Shown here: positions 54,214-62,979 of the stretch, in pieces
How positions within the stretch are numbered: the stretch's first letter is position 1
Layout: the number at the start of each line of letters is the position of its first letter
From: Rhodopseudomonas rhenobacensis
GTDB taxonomy: Bacteria; Pseudomonadota; Alphaproteobacteria; Rhizobiales; Xanthobacteraceae
NCBI RefSeq assembly: GCF_014203125.1
Contig: NZ_JACHIH010000028.1
Coordinates: forward strand, 1-64,000
Direction of reading: 5' to 3'
DNA: 64,000 nucleotides
Notes under the pieces: generated by a model
The model's input: only the letters and a program-made list of their open reading frames with translations
Databases searched by the model: none
Told to the model about the DNA's origin: nothing
Program-made: the position numbers and the translations under genes

Positions 54214-55182
54214 TCAGAGATCGAGCACCAGCCGCGGCGAACAGGATCGGCCGACGCAGACCATCATGATCTTGCCGCCAGCCTTTTCCTCGTCGTTCAA
54301 GATCGTATCGCGATGCTCCGGCACGCCTTCGAGGACGCGGGTCTCGCAGCTGCCGCAATAGCCTTCCTGGCACGAAAACGTCACCGGGATGCCGGCGTCC
54401 TGCAGCACGTTCCCCAAACTGGCGTCCGCCGGCACGTGCAGCACCACGCCCGAGCCACGCAGCTCGACGTCGAAGGCCCGGTCCTCGCAAACTTTGACAG
54501 GCGCCGCAGGGGCTTCGGCCGCGGCGAACCGCTCGATGTGCAGCGACGCCGAGCGGCCGTGCCGCGCGGCCGCAGCCTCGAGCGCCGCAAGCATGCCGCC
54601 TGGGCCGCAGCCATAGACGGCCGTCTCGGCCGGCAAGGTCGCGAACAGCGACTCCAGGTCGGGCAACCCGCAGTCGTCTTCCGGAAGCAAGATCACCTCG
54701 CCGCCTTTGCGATCGCTGATTTCCCCGAGAAACCCCATCGCGCCGAGCGAGCGCCCGCCATAAACCAACTGCCAGGGACGACCGGCCCGCTCCGCGGCGC
54801 GGATCATCGGCAGCATCGGCGTGACGCCGATGCCGCCCGCGACGAACATGTATTGCGGCGCGTCGACCAGTTTGAAGTGGTTGCGAGGGCCGCGGCTCGC
54901 CACGGAGAAGCCGGCGGCGAACACGCTGTGGATCTCCGCCGACCCGCCGCGGCCTTTCGCGTCGCGCAGCACGGCGACGCGATAGGTGGTTGTATCGACG
55001 GGATCGCCGCACAGCGAGTACTGCCTGACTTTGCCGGACGGCAGCAACAGGTCGATATGCGCCCCCGGGTCCCACGCCGGCAAGGTCGATTGGTCCTCCG
55101 CCGCGAGGTCGAGCACCGCGATCTCCGGCGTCTCGCGGTGGACCCGGCGCACCGTGAGCCGACTGCTCCCATCGTTCGACAT
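54214..55182 (-). CDS. Phthalate dioxygenase reductase-type FMN/NAD/[2Fe-2S] protein, P450 partner
   Basis: From the ATG at 55182 the protein has 322 residues in the order flavin, NAD, ferredoxin. RQYSLCGDP is the FMN-site motif, VAGGIGVTPMLPMI the NAD site, and the C-terminal ferredoxin has CQEGYCGSC with a fourth Cys in MVCVGRS. This is the VanB/phthalate dioxygenase reductase layout, normally paired with Rieske oxygenases. Here it starts 18 bp after a P450 gene, so it should carry electrons from NAD(P)H to that P450. An in-frame ATG at 55224 lies inside the P450 gene. Confidence 0.88.
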   Translation of the reverse strand: MSNDGSSRLTVRRVHRETPEIAVLDLAAEDQSTLPAWDPGAHIDLLLPSGKVRQYSLCGDPVDTTTYRVAVLRDAKGRGGSAEIHSVFAAGFSVASRGPRNHFKLVDAPQYMFVAGGIGVTPMLPMIRAAERAGRPWQLVYGGRSLGAMGFLGEISDRKGGEVILLPEDDCGLPDLESLFATLPAETAVYGCGPGGMLAALEAAAARHGRSASLHIERFAAAEAPAAPVKVCEDRAFDVELRGSGVVLHVPADASLGNVLQDAGIPVTFSCQEGYCGSCETRVLEGVPEHRDTILNDEEKAGGKIMMVCVGRSCSPRLVLDL

Positions 55183-55199
55183 CGCGCCCCCGATCCTGC

Positions 55200-56474
55200 T
55201 CACTGCGCCGCCGGCGGCGTCCACTGCACTTCCAGGTGATTCAGCGCGGTGACGGTGATCGCGGGCAAGTAATCCAGCGACTGTCCGGCCACCACGTGCA
55301 GATCGGGCAGCCGCCTGAACAACTCTTCAAACGCCACCTTGGCTTCGAGCCGGGCGAGCGGATTGCCGAGGCAGGAATGCCGGCCATGGCCGAATGCCAG
55401 ATGCTTCTCCTTGTTGGGCCGGTGGATGTCGAATCTCTCGGAGTCGGGGAAGCGGCTCTCGTCGAGACCGCCGGCGATGAACAACAGGTAGATCAGCGAC
55501 CCTTCCGGAATCGTCACGCCGCTCAGTTCGGTCTCTTTGGTGGAGAGCCGGAACAGCCCGGGCGAAGTGCCGCGGCGGCGCAAGGTCTCTTCGACGACGT
55601 CCGGCAACAGCGCGTGATTGCCGCGCACCTCTTCGTCCTGGTCCGGATTGTCGCCGAGAAACATCAGCATCTGCGCCATCAGGTTCGCGGTGGTGTCGTT
55701 TCCGGCCGCTACCAATTCATGGATCTGGCGAATGATCCGACGCGGCGGAATCGCCGGATTGCCGGCCGGGTCCTTGGCTCCCAACAACGTGCTCACCAGA
55801 TCGCCCATCGGGCATTTGCCGCGATCCGCGACCAGCTCTCCGAAGAACTCCTGGCAGGCGGCGAGCCGGGTCCAGCGCTCGCGGCGCTCTTCCTCGCTCA
55901 TCGGCTTGGTCACCGCGTCCTTCGACTTCGGCGTCAACACCGCGAACAGGTCCTCGGTCCAGATACGGTAGTTCGCCGCATTGTCGGTCGGCACGCCGAG
56001 CAACCCCATGATGACGCCGAGCGACAACGGATAGCAAAACTCCTGCATGAAATCGCAGGAGCCCCTGGCGATGAAGCCGTCGATCAGTTCGTTGGCGATC
56101 CGCCGGATGTTGCCCTCCTGCTTCTGCAATTCGCGCGGCAGGAAGCTGCGCGCCACCGCGGTACGATCCGCGGTGTGCTCGGGAGGATCGAGCGAGATGT
56201 AGTGGTCGCCGACGAAGCTGTCGGGAATCAAATGCTTCAGATCATCCGGCGGCGGCACGAAACCGACGGCTTTCGACGAGTAGCTTTCCCAGTCGCGCGC
56301 CACCTTGCAGATGTCGTCGTAGCGGGTGACCACCCACATCCGCAGCGGCTCGTAGTAGAACACCGGCGCGGTCGCCTGCGCGCGCTTGATGATCCGCGCC
56401 GGGTCGCTGAGAAACTCTTCGCTGAAGGGATCGAAGCCCTCGAGCACGGGAAACGAGGCAGAGACGGTCGACAT
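55200..56474 (-). CDS. Cytochrome P450
   Basis: A 424-residue soluble bacterial P450. The heme-ligand motif is FGHGRHSCLG with Cys368; the I-helix oxygen-binding motif is AGNDTT (257-262); the K-helix ExxR is ETLR (296-299). No membrane anchor is present. It is the first gene of a two-gene operon with the reductase. Its place beside nicX suggests it oxidises the pathway substrate, for example by ring hydroxylation or dealkylation; the substrate is not readable. The CYP family cannot be assigned by eye. Confidence 0.93.
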   Translation of the reverse strand: MSTVSASFPVLEGFDPFSEEFLSDPARIIKRAQATAPVFYYEPLRMWVVTRYDDICKVARDWESYSSKAVGFVPPPDDLKHLIPDSFVGDHYISLDPPEHTADRTAVARSFLPRELQKQEGNIRRIANELIDGFIARGSCDFMQEFCYPLSLGVIMGLLGVPTDNAANYRIWTEDLFAVLTPKSKDAVTKPMSEEERRERWTRLAACQEFFGELVADRGKCPMGDLVSTLLGAKDPAGNPAIPPRRIIRQIHELVAAGNDTTANLMAQMLMFLGDNPDQDEEVRGNHALLPDVVEETLRRRGTSPGLFRLSTKETELSGVTIPEGSLIYLLFIAGGLDESRFPDSERFDIHRPNKEKHLAFGHGRHSCLGNPLARLEAKVAFEELFRRLPDLHVVAGQSLDYLPAITVTALNHLEVQWTPPAAQ

Positions 56475-56523
56475 AATGGAAGCGTCCTATGGTCGGGGCA
56501 TCGGGCGATCTTGCCGAGCTAAC

Positions 56524-56540
56524 ATGTACGAGTCGTATAT
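56524..56540 (-). promoter_or_regulatory. Dyad operator at the P450 promoter
   Basis: ATGTACGAGTCGTATAT lies 50 bases before the P450 start. It fits the A-N2-TAC-N5-GTA-N2-T pattern shared with the nicX and importer sites. A minus-strand TTGACG -35 hexamer is at 56565-56560, so the dyad covers the likely -10 region. Confidence 0.6.
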
Positions 56541-56877
56541 TCTTTGAAGACATTTCCGGCGTCAAGCGCAAGCGTGCTTCCAGGGGCGCCAGCTTAACCA
56601 AAAGCCGCCGACCCGATTGTTGCATTTTTGTTACAAGCTGTAGCAATCCGTTCGGCGCGGCGCTCCGCCGTCGCCGCCGCTAAATAATTGAGCAGACCCG
56701 AACCGAAGGTTGCTGCACCGCGCCCGCGCCGGACAACGACGCCGTGGTTATGCGGAAATACACGCTTTGCGATGCAGCGATTTGCCCGTGCCGAGCGACG
56801 CCGGCGCCGCGGCGCGGCGCAGGCCGCAAGATTATTGTGCGGCCGACTGCCGCTAATTTGGACTTCCCCAATGATTA

Positions 56878-56894
56878 ATGTACGTCTCTTATAT
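56878..56894 (+). promoter_or_regulatory. Dyad operator upstream of the outer-membrane protein gene
   Basis: ATGTACGTCTCTTATAT resembles the P450-promoter site closely (13 of 17 bases) and fits the shared pattern except for TTA in place of GTA. It is 38 bases before the ATG at 56932. The rest of the 457-bp gap 56475-56931 has no gene; a TTGTTACAA palindrome lies at 56628-56636. Confidence 0.45.
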
Positions 56895-56931
56895 TCATGT
56901 TGTACGTATTTGTCCTTTGGGGGGATTTGCA

Positions 56932-58044
56932 ATGTCCACTGGCTACCGAGCGATTACTGCGGCGGCGATCAATCTGCTGGCGGTTGCTACGATGTCTTCA
57001 ACCGGCAGCGTCCACGCCGCCGACTTTCCGGCAAAGGCCGTCAAGGCCGTCCCGGACCTGCCGTTCTTCTTGGTCATCGACAACCGGCTGACCTACTCCT
57101 GGATGCCGAGCGGCACCGATCCCGGCGCCTTCAGCGTCCGTCCGGACGGCAGCGTCAACGGCAAGACCGCCAAGCAGGTGTATTCCTTCACCCACTTCGA
57201 CGCCTGGGCCTACGGCACCAACTTCTTCAACGTCTCGATGTTCAAGTCCGACCACAACGATCCGGCCGGCCCGTGCGTCAACGCCGGCGTCCTGCTCAAC
57301 GGCGCTGCCGCCGACTGCGCCGGCGCGACCGAGGTCTACGGCCTGGTCCGCTCGACCTTCGGCTGGAATCAGCTGTTCAACACCAACGCGTTCTCGGTCG
57401 GACCGCTGCACAACATCTCGTTCGAGGTCGGCGCCGACGTCGAGACCGAGAACACCTTCGTAGCCCCGGGCAAGCGGGATTTCGTCGCCGGCCTGCAGTT
57501 CGCGTTCGATCTTCCCTACAAGGGCTACTTCAACGTCGCGCCGCTGTATTACAAGGAAATCAACCACAACGCCTTCAACCAATGCGGCGTGCTCGGTCCC
57601 GGCACCGCGGGGGTGACCTGCACCAACGACGGCAACGTCGACTACAAGGGCACCTGGGCGATCGAGACCAACTACTACATGGACCTGGGTTTCCTGCCCG
57701 AAAACATGCAGTACTTCTCGATCAGCGGGCGTGCCGCCTGGTACGGCCCCAAGGGAGACCAGAACGCACCGCTGCCGGGCACCGGCACCGGACGCTTCAG
57801 CACCGCCACCAAGACCGAGTTCAACAGCGAACCGATCCGCGTCACTTTCGACGCCGCGAAATTCGCCATGGGACCGAAATACACCCACATGGTCGACGTC
57901 TGGGTCGCCTATCGCTACTGGCAGAACAAATTCGGCCTCGATCACAATGCTGCGCCCGGGGTCTGCACCGTCGCGGCGACCGGACAGTCGACCAACTCCT
58001 GCACCGAGCAGACGGTCTACACCGGCGTCAGCGTCAAGTTCTGA
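56932..58044 (+). CDS. Outer-membrane beta-barrel protein, probable substrate channel
   Basis: From the ATG at 56932 (RBS GGGGGGA) the protein has 370 residues. A signal peptide (to about GSVHAADFPAK) is followed by alternating aromatic and polar strands and ends in GVSVKF, a terminal Phe as in barrel proteins. Four cysteines stand in likely surface loops. I do not recognise the exact family; Tsx-like or other narrow channels have similar size. Its promoter dyad and position suggest it lets the pathway substrate pass the outer membrane. Confidence 0.7.
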   Translation: MSTGYRAITAAAINLLAVATMSSTGSVHAADFPAKAVKAVPDLPFFLVIDNRLTYSWMPSGTDPGAFSVRPDGSVNGKTAKQVYSFTHFDAWAYGTNFFNVSMFKSDHNDPAGPCVNAGVLLNGAAADCAGATEVYGLVRSTFGWNQLFNTNAFSVGPLHNISFEVGADVETENTFVAPGKRDFVAGLQFAFDLPYKGYFNVAPLYYKEINHNAFNQCGVLGPGTAGVTCTNDGNVDYKGTWAIETNYYMDLGFLPENMQYFSISGRAAWYGPKGDQNAPLPGTGTGRFSTATKTEFNSEPIRVTFDAAKFAMGPKYTHMVDVWVAYRYWQNKFGLDHNAAPGVCTVAATGQSTNSCTEQTVYTGVSVKF

Positions 58045-58069
58045 TCCTGCTGATCAGCGCAAACAAAAC

Positions 58070-58095
58070 GGCGCGGCAGCTTCAGCTGCCGCGCC
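58070..58095 (-). terminator. Terminator between the outer-membrane protein and nicD-like genes
   Basis: GGCGCGGCAGC pairs with GCTGCCGCGCC (loop TTCA). On the minus strand the stem is followed by GTTTTGTTTG, so it ends the nicD-like transcript. It may also act weakly on the convergent outer-membrane protein message. Confidence 0.75.
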
Positions 58096-58141
58096 ATTGA
58101 CGTTTGTTGCCCTCGGTTGCTTCGCGCGCCACCGGCACCCA

Positions 58142-58942
58142 TCATGCCGGCAGCAAGAAGCCCAGTGTTGCGGCGATGAAATCGTCCAGATTGTCCCAGG
58201 GAATCATGTGCCCTGCCCGGACCATCACGGCCCGACCATCGGGCAACAGCCGCACGATCTCGGCGGCCTGTTCGGGCGAGACCACCTTGGCGTTGCCCGC
58301 ATATATCAGCAGGCACGGACAAGTGATCCGCGCGAAGTCCGGAAAGATCTCTTCCTCCTGAAAATTCCGATGTGTTTCGGTCACCGCCTCGACGCTGCAG
58401 GTCGGCAACCACTCCAGCCGCAGCGCGATCTGCGCGTCGCTCCAGGTCGGCGTGAACTGGCGGAATTCCGCGATTGACGCCCCGCGCGACGCGGCGTCGA
58501 TCGCCGTCAGATACGAGCCGAGCGGCGTCGGATACGGCGTCCGCCCCGGTCCGGACAGCGGCGGATCGACCAACACCACCTTAGAGGCAACATCCGGCGC
58601 CGTCGCCGCCAAGCGAACGGCAATTCGCGCGCCCATCGAATGGCCGATCACGATCGGTTTCTGCAGGCCGAGCGCCTCGATCAATCCTAAGGCATCTGTC
58701 GCATAATCATCCAGCGTATAGCCGAGACCCGGCCGGTTGTCGGACAGCCCGCGACCGCGAATATCCGGAACCACCACGCGATGGGTCGCGGCAAGCCGCT
58801 CGGCGACGAACGCCCAGGTCTCGGCCGGGCTGGTGATTCCGGGCAGCAGCAGGATCGGCGGCCGCTCGTTGCTCTCGGGAAACTCCAGAAAGTGCAAGCG
58901 CACGCCGCGCACCAGACGATGCCCGCCTCGCCGAGCCGTCAT
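58142..58942 (-). CDS. nicD: N-formylmaleamate deformylase (NicD type) alpha/beta hydrolase
   Basis: A 266-residue hydrolase, the same length as P. putida NicD as I recall it. Shared segments are PGITSPAETWAFVAERL, DIRGRGLSDNRPG, GHSMGAR, VLVDPPLSGPGRTPYP, WSDAQIALRLEWLPTC and AGHMIPWDNLD. The catalytic triad by comparison is Ser102, Asp126 and His245; in NicD the acid sits at the same unusual early place. It should convert N-formylmaleamate, the NicX product, to maleamate and formate. It is divergent from the importer operon. NicF and NicE are not seen. Confidence 0.85.
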   Translation of the reverse strand: MTARRGGHRLVRGVRLHFLEFPESNERPPILLLPGITSPAETWAFVAERLAATHRVVVPDIRGRGLSDNRPGLGYTLDDYATDALGLIEALGLQKPIVIGHSMGARIAVRLAATAPDVASKVVLVDPPLSGPGRTPYPTPLGSYLTAIDAASRGASIAEFRQFTPTWSDAQIALRLEWLPTCSVEAVTETHRNFQEEEIFPDFARITCPCLLIYAGNAKVVSPEQAAEIVRLLPDGRAVMVRAGHMIPWDNLDDFIAATLGFLLPA

Positions 58943-59173
58943 CGGATAACCTGCAGCATCGCCCGACCCCTCACCGTTACACCCTCGAAATTTAATTACA
59001 TCATTAAGCTATATCAAGACGTTTCTCCGGATGCTTCGCGCGCCGTCGCCACGCCGACATCAGCGATCGCCGCACCACTGCGCTTCGGCAAAGCCGAGCG
59101 GCCTCGTCGGCTGGTTAAATTTGGTGCGTCGCACGCTCACAAATGCACCTTGCATTTTCCGGCGGCGTCACGT

Positions 59174-59192
59174 TACCTACATGATGTAGGTA
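59174..59192. promoter_or_regulatory. Perfect palindromic operator upstream of the importer operon
   Basis: TACCTACATGATGTAGGTA is a perfect 8-bp inverted repeat with a 3-bp spacer, the strongest copy of the region's shared dyad. It lies 140 bases before the binding-protein start and in the common gap with the nicD-like gene. A second dyad, TTAATTACATCATTAA, stands at 58992-59007, about 50 bases upstream of the nicD-like start. No gene is present in 58943-59331. Confidence 0.75.
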
Positions 59193-59331
59193 GCTGGATC
59201 GGCGGATCGGCGCGCGCATTCGTTCTCTGCCCGGTCGCATTTGGCGACCGCGGGTGCAAGCCAGCCTGCCGATGAGCACTTCGGTCGTGGTCGATAAGCG
59301 GTAACTCTCAGTCCATTTCAGGGGAACTTTG

Positions 59332-60348
59332 ATGTCAAAACACGTCGGTCGAATTATGCGACGATCCAGCGCCGTGCTCGCGGTCGTGATCGGACTCACC
59401 ATGGCGATGCCGGCCGCGCGTGCGGACGAGGCGACGCCGCAGACCAAGGGCAAGAAGGTCGCGCTGATGGTCGCGACCTTGCAGGACTATTACATGGCGT
59501 TGTTGAACCGGCTGGTGATCGCGCGCGCCAAAGACTTCGGCATGGAGATCACCACCTTCACCACGCCCTACGATCCCGCGCTGCAGTCGACCCAGATCGA
59601 CGAGGCGATCGCCCGCAAGTTCGACATGATCGTGATGATCGCGATGTCGGAGAATGCCGTCATCCCGGCGCTGCAGCGCGCCAAGCAGGCCAAGATCCCG
59701 GTGGTGATGTTCGTCGCGCCGCCGAAGCCCGGCACCGAGGAGCTGTTCGTCTCCTTCGTCGGCGAAGACAACGTCGCGCTCGGACGGATCAGCGGCCAAT
59801 CGATCCTCGATGCCCTGAAGGCGTCCGGCCGTGACGGCGGCAATGTCGCGCTGGTCACCGGGTTGTTGGCCGAAGGCCTCGCGCCCCGCCGCGTCGCCGG
59901 CATCAAGGAAGTCCTCGCCAGTAACAAGAACGTCAAGATCGTCGCCATCGAGGATGCGAAGTGGGATCCGGTGCTGACCGAGAAGATCTCCGGCCAGCTC
60001 TACGGGCGTTTCGCCGGTCAAGGCGGCATCGATGTGATCTACGGCATGGCCGACAACATGGCGACGGCCTCGATTCAGGCGGCGGAAGCGGCCGGCATCA
60101 AGGTCGGCATCGGGCCGGGCAAGATGGCCGTGATCGGCGGCGATTGCTTCAAGGAGGGCATCGAGGCGATCAAGGCCGGCAAGATGTTCGCAACCGCGAC
60201 GCAGATCCCGACCTGGGAAGCCGCCAAGACCGTCGAAGTCGCAGCCTCCTACTTCAACGGCAAGCCGGTTTCGAAGTACGAGTACTTCCCGCTCGAGGCG
60301 ATCACCAAGGACAACCTCGCCAAGTGGGAAGCTCCCTGCACGTTCTAA
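59332..60348 (+). CDS. CUT2-type ABC importer, periplasmic binding protein
   Basis: From the ATG at 59332 (RBS GGGGAA) the protein has 338 residues. The signal peptide ends near AARADEA. The mature part is a ribose-binding-protein-like (Peripla_BP_4) fold: KKVALMVATLQDYYMALLN, then IDEAIARKFDMIVMIAMSENAV and VIGGDCFKEGIEAIKAGKMFAT. The typical sugar ligands are not conserved enough to name a substrate. It is followed by the ATPase and two permease genes. Confidence 0.9.
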   Translation: MSKHVGRIMRRSSAVLAVVIGLTMAMPAARADEATPQTKGKKVALMVATLQDYYMALLNRLVIARAKDFGMEITTFTTPYDPALQSTQIDEAIARKFDMIVMIAMSENAVIPALQRAKQAKIPVVMFVAPPKPGTEELFVSFVGEDNVALGRISGQSILDALKASGRDGGNVALVTGLLAEGLAPRRVAGIKEVLASNKNVKIVAIEDAKWDPVLTEKISGQLYGRFAGQGGIDVIYGMADNMATASIQAAEAAGIKVGIGPGKMAVIGGDCFKEGIEAIKAGKMFATATQIPTWEAAKTVEVAASYFNGKPVSKYEYFPLEAITKDNLAKWEAPCTF

Positions 60349-60360
60349 TCGATCTGTCGC

Positions 60361-60397
60361 GGCCGGCCTTCGCATCCGATGGATGCGCCGGCCGGCC
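60361..60397 (+). terminator. Intercistronic hairpin after the binding-protein gene
   Basis: GGCCGGC at 60361-60367 pairs with GCCGGCC at 60391-60397, and GCATCC/GGATGC pair inside, giving one long stem without a T-run. Such hairpins after binding-protein genes usually protect the message and reduce downstream expression, so binding protein exceeds membrane subunits. Confidence 0.6.
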
Positions 60398-60451
60398 GTT
60401 AGATCGCGACGCAATGGATATCAATCTCGCCAACATCCGTAAGGCCCGCCC

Positions 60452-61990
60452 GTGACCGACATGCTGTCCGTAAATCGCATCTCGAAAAGTTTCGCTCAGG
60501 GCCAAGTCGCGGCACTGCAGGATGTCAGCCTGTCGCTCAAACAAGGCGAGATCCGCGCCATCTGCGGCGAAAACGGCGCCGGCAAGAGTACGCTGGTCAA
60601 GATTCTGATGGGGATCCAACGCCCCGACACCGGCACCATCCATGTCGATGGTCGTCCCGCGGAATTTCTCTCGCCGCGCGATGCGCAGGACGCCGGCTTC
60701 GCCCAGGTCGCGCAGGAGCTCAGCATCGTGCCGTCGCTCTCGGTGCTCGACAACATCTGGCTCGGCAGCAACCGCGTCCCGGTGTTTCACCGCCGCCGCG
60801 AATTTCGCGACAAGGCGCAGGCGGCGCTGTCGCGGATCGGTGCCGGGCATATCGAGCTGGACGCTTTGGCCGGCGATCTTTCGATCGGACAATGCCAGAT
60901 GATCGAGATTGCGCGGCTGCTGGTCGGCGACGCGCGGCTGCTGATTTTGGACGAGCCGACGGCGACTTTGTCCGACACCGAAATCGCCAACATCTTCGCT
61001 GCGATCCGGGCTCTCAAGGCCGAGGGGCGATCGGTGATCTACATCACGCACCGGCTCGGCGAAGTGTTTTCGATCTGCGACAGCGTCACCGTGCTGCGCA
61101 ACGGCCGCCATATCGTCACCATGCCGGTCGGCGACTGCGATCGCGAGCACCTGATCGAGCTGATGCTCGGCCGCTCCTTCGAGGATATGTATCGGCATCA
61201 ACCCAACGAAACCTTCCACGAAGCGGCGCTCAGCGTCGCCAACCTCTCGGTGCCCGGGCTGGTGCACGACTTGTCGATGACGCTGCCCCGCGGACGGCTG
61301 GTGTGCATCGCCGGCCAGGTCGGCTCGGGCGCGCATCACGTATTGCGGGCGCTGGCCGGGCTCAGCATCGCCACCGGCGAGGTGAGCGTCGGCGGCACGC
61401 CGATGCGGCTCAACTCGGCCGCGGTGTCGCGCGCCCACAACATTCATTTCATCTCCGAGGATCGCGCCGCCGAAGGCATCTTCGCGCGCATGCGCGTGCT
61501 CGACAACGTCGTCGCCACGCGGCTGCCGCTGCTCGGTTGGTTCGGACTGATCTCCCGGTCGCGACTTCGCAACGCAGCCAAATCGCTGCTGGCCCAGGTC
61601 GGCGTCGACAAGACCCGGCTGGATTCCGAGATCGGGCAATTGAGCGGCGGCAATCAGCAGAAAGTGCTGTTCGGCCGCGCCATGGGCCAGGCTCCCGGCA
61701 TCTTGTTGATGAACGAGCCGACCCGCGGCGTCGACGTCGGCGCGCGCGCGGACATCTATCAGATGATGCGGTCGTTCTGCGACCAAGGCTTCGGTCTGGT
61801 GATGACCTCGACCGACCTCGAAGAGATCGTCGGCGTCGCCGATATCGTCATCACGCTGTATCGCGGGAAATTCGTGCGCCGCTACGAAGGCGCGGCCATC
61901 ACCATGAAAGACATCCTCGCCGATATCACCCACCCGCCAGATCAGGCCTCACCGCCCGCCATGGCGATTTCCGGAGTGACCGCTTCATGA
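60452..61990 (+). CDS. CUT2-type ABC importer, double ATPase subunit (RbsA-like)
   Basis: A 512-residue protein with two nucleotide-binding domains. The first has Walker A GENGAGKST, signature LSIGQCQM and Walker B LLILDEPTATLSD. The second has a degenerate Walker A (GQVGSGAHHV) but a full LSGGNQQK signature, the normal asymmetry of RbsA/MglA proteins. The start is the GTG at 60452 (AAGG upstream); an ATG at 60461 is possible. It overlaps the permease gene by four bases. Confidence 0.93.
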   Translation: MTDMLSVNRISKSFAQGQVAALQDVSLSLKQGEIRAICGENGAGKSTLVKILMGIQRPDTGTIHVDGRPAEFLSPRDAQDAGFAQVAQELSIVPSLSVLDNIWLGSNRVPVFHRRREFRDKAQAALSRIGAGHIELDALAGDLSIGQCQMIEIARLLVGDARLLILDEPTATLSDTEIANIFAAIRALKAEGRSVIYITHRLGEVFSICDSVTVLRNGRHIVTMPVGDCDREHLIELMLGRSFEDMYRHQPNETFHEAALSVANLSVPGLVHDLSMTLPRGRLVCIAGQVGSGAHHVLRALAGLSIATGEVSVGGTPMRLNSAAVSRAHNIHFISEDRAAEGIFARMRVLDNVVATRLPLLGWFGLISRSRLRNAAKSLLAQVGVDKTRLDSEIGQLSGGNQQKVLFGRAMGQAPGILLMNEPTRGVDVGARADIYQMMRSFCDQGFGLVMTSTDLEEIVGVADIVITLYRGKFVRRYEGAAITMKDILADITHPPDQASPPAMAISGVTAS

Positions 61991-62973
61991 GCACGCCTTC
62001 CACTGTGGACCGTCCCGGATTTCGCGCGCCGAGCGCGCTCCGCCTTGCCAGCCGCGGCACGCTGATGATCACCGTCCTCAGGGTGGTGTTTCTGGCCGCG
62101 CTCGCGATCATTGCGTTGAGCTCGCCCGGCTTCCTCAGCGCGGCAAGCCTGCTGTCGCTGGTGACCACGGCATCGTTCGTCGGTTGCGTGGCGGTCGGCA
62201 TGACGCTGTTGACCATGAGCGGGAACATCATGTCGTTCAGCCTCGGCGCGACGGTGTCGGCGACGACGCTGGTGTTCACCGCCGCGCTGCTCTCCTGGGG
62301 GATCGTTCCGGCGATTCTGCTGTCACTGATGTTCGGCGCGCTGGTCAGCCTGGCGCAGGGCTTGATCATCGGCTGGCTCGGCGCCAACCCGCTGGTCGTC
62401 AGCATCGCCTTCTTCGGACTGCTGATCGGCATCGCGCCGTGGTGCACCGACGGCAATTCGCTGTTCATTCCGCCAGGATCCGGCCAGGAGCTGCTGCGCG
62501 GCAAGCTGTTCGGCCTGCCGATCGAGTTCCTGCTGATGGTCGGCGTGGCGGTGATCGGACAATTGCTGCTGACGTTCACCGTGTTCGGCCGCAATCTAAT
62601 GATGGTCGGCAGCAGCCGCAGGGCCGCCGAGGCCGCCGGCATCCGCGTCTGGCGCACCACGGCGAGCGCCTATCTGTGGGCCGGCCTGTTCGCCGCGGTG
62701 CCCGGCATGCTGCTCGCCGCGCGCTACAGCAAGGGCAACATGGATTACGGCGCGACCTTCGACTACGACGCCATCACCGCGGTGATCATCGGCGGCACGG
62801 CGATCGAAGGCGGTCGCGGCTCGATCGTCCGCACCATCATCGGCGTGGTGATCATGGAGGTCATTCGGGTGATTTTGCTGCTCAACGGCTTTCGTCAGGA
62901 ATGGCAATACCTGATCTCCGGCATCACCATCCTGGCCGTCATTCTGCTGCAGACCACGATCGCACGAAAGTAA
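61987..62973 (+). CDS. CUT2-type ABC importer permease
   Basis: From the ATG at 61987 the protein has 328 residues with about 8-10 membrane helices, RbsC family. Segments VGCVAVGMTLLTMSGNIMSFS and AAEAAGIRVWRTTASAYLWAG and AITAVIIGGTAIEGGRGSI are typical. It overlaps the ATPase stop (ATGA) and pairs with a second permease. Confidence 0.9.
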   Translation: MSTPSTVDRPGFRAPSALRLASRGTLMITVLRVVFLAALAIIALSSPGFLSAASLLSLVTTASFVGCVAVGMTLLTMSGNIMSFSLGATVSATTLVFTAALLSWGIVPAILLSLMFGALVSLAQGLIIGWLGANPLVVSIAFFGLLIGIAPWCTDGNSLFIPPGSGQELLRGKLFGLPIEFLLMVGVAVIGQLLLTFTVFGRNLMMVGSSRRAAEAAGIRVWRTTASAYLWAGLFAAVPGMLLAARYSKGNMDYGATFDYDAITAVIIGGTAIEGGRGSIVRTIIGVVIMEVIRVILLLNGFRQEWQYLISGITILAVILLQTTIARK

Positions 62974-62979
62974 GCCGTC

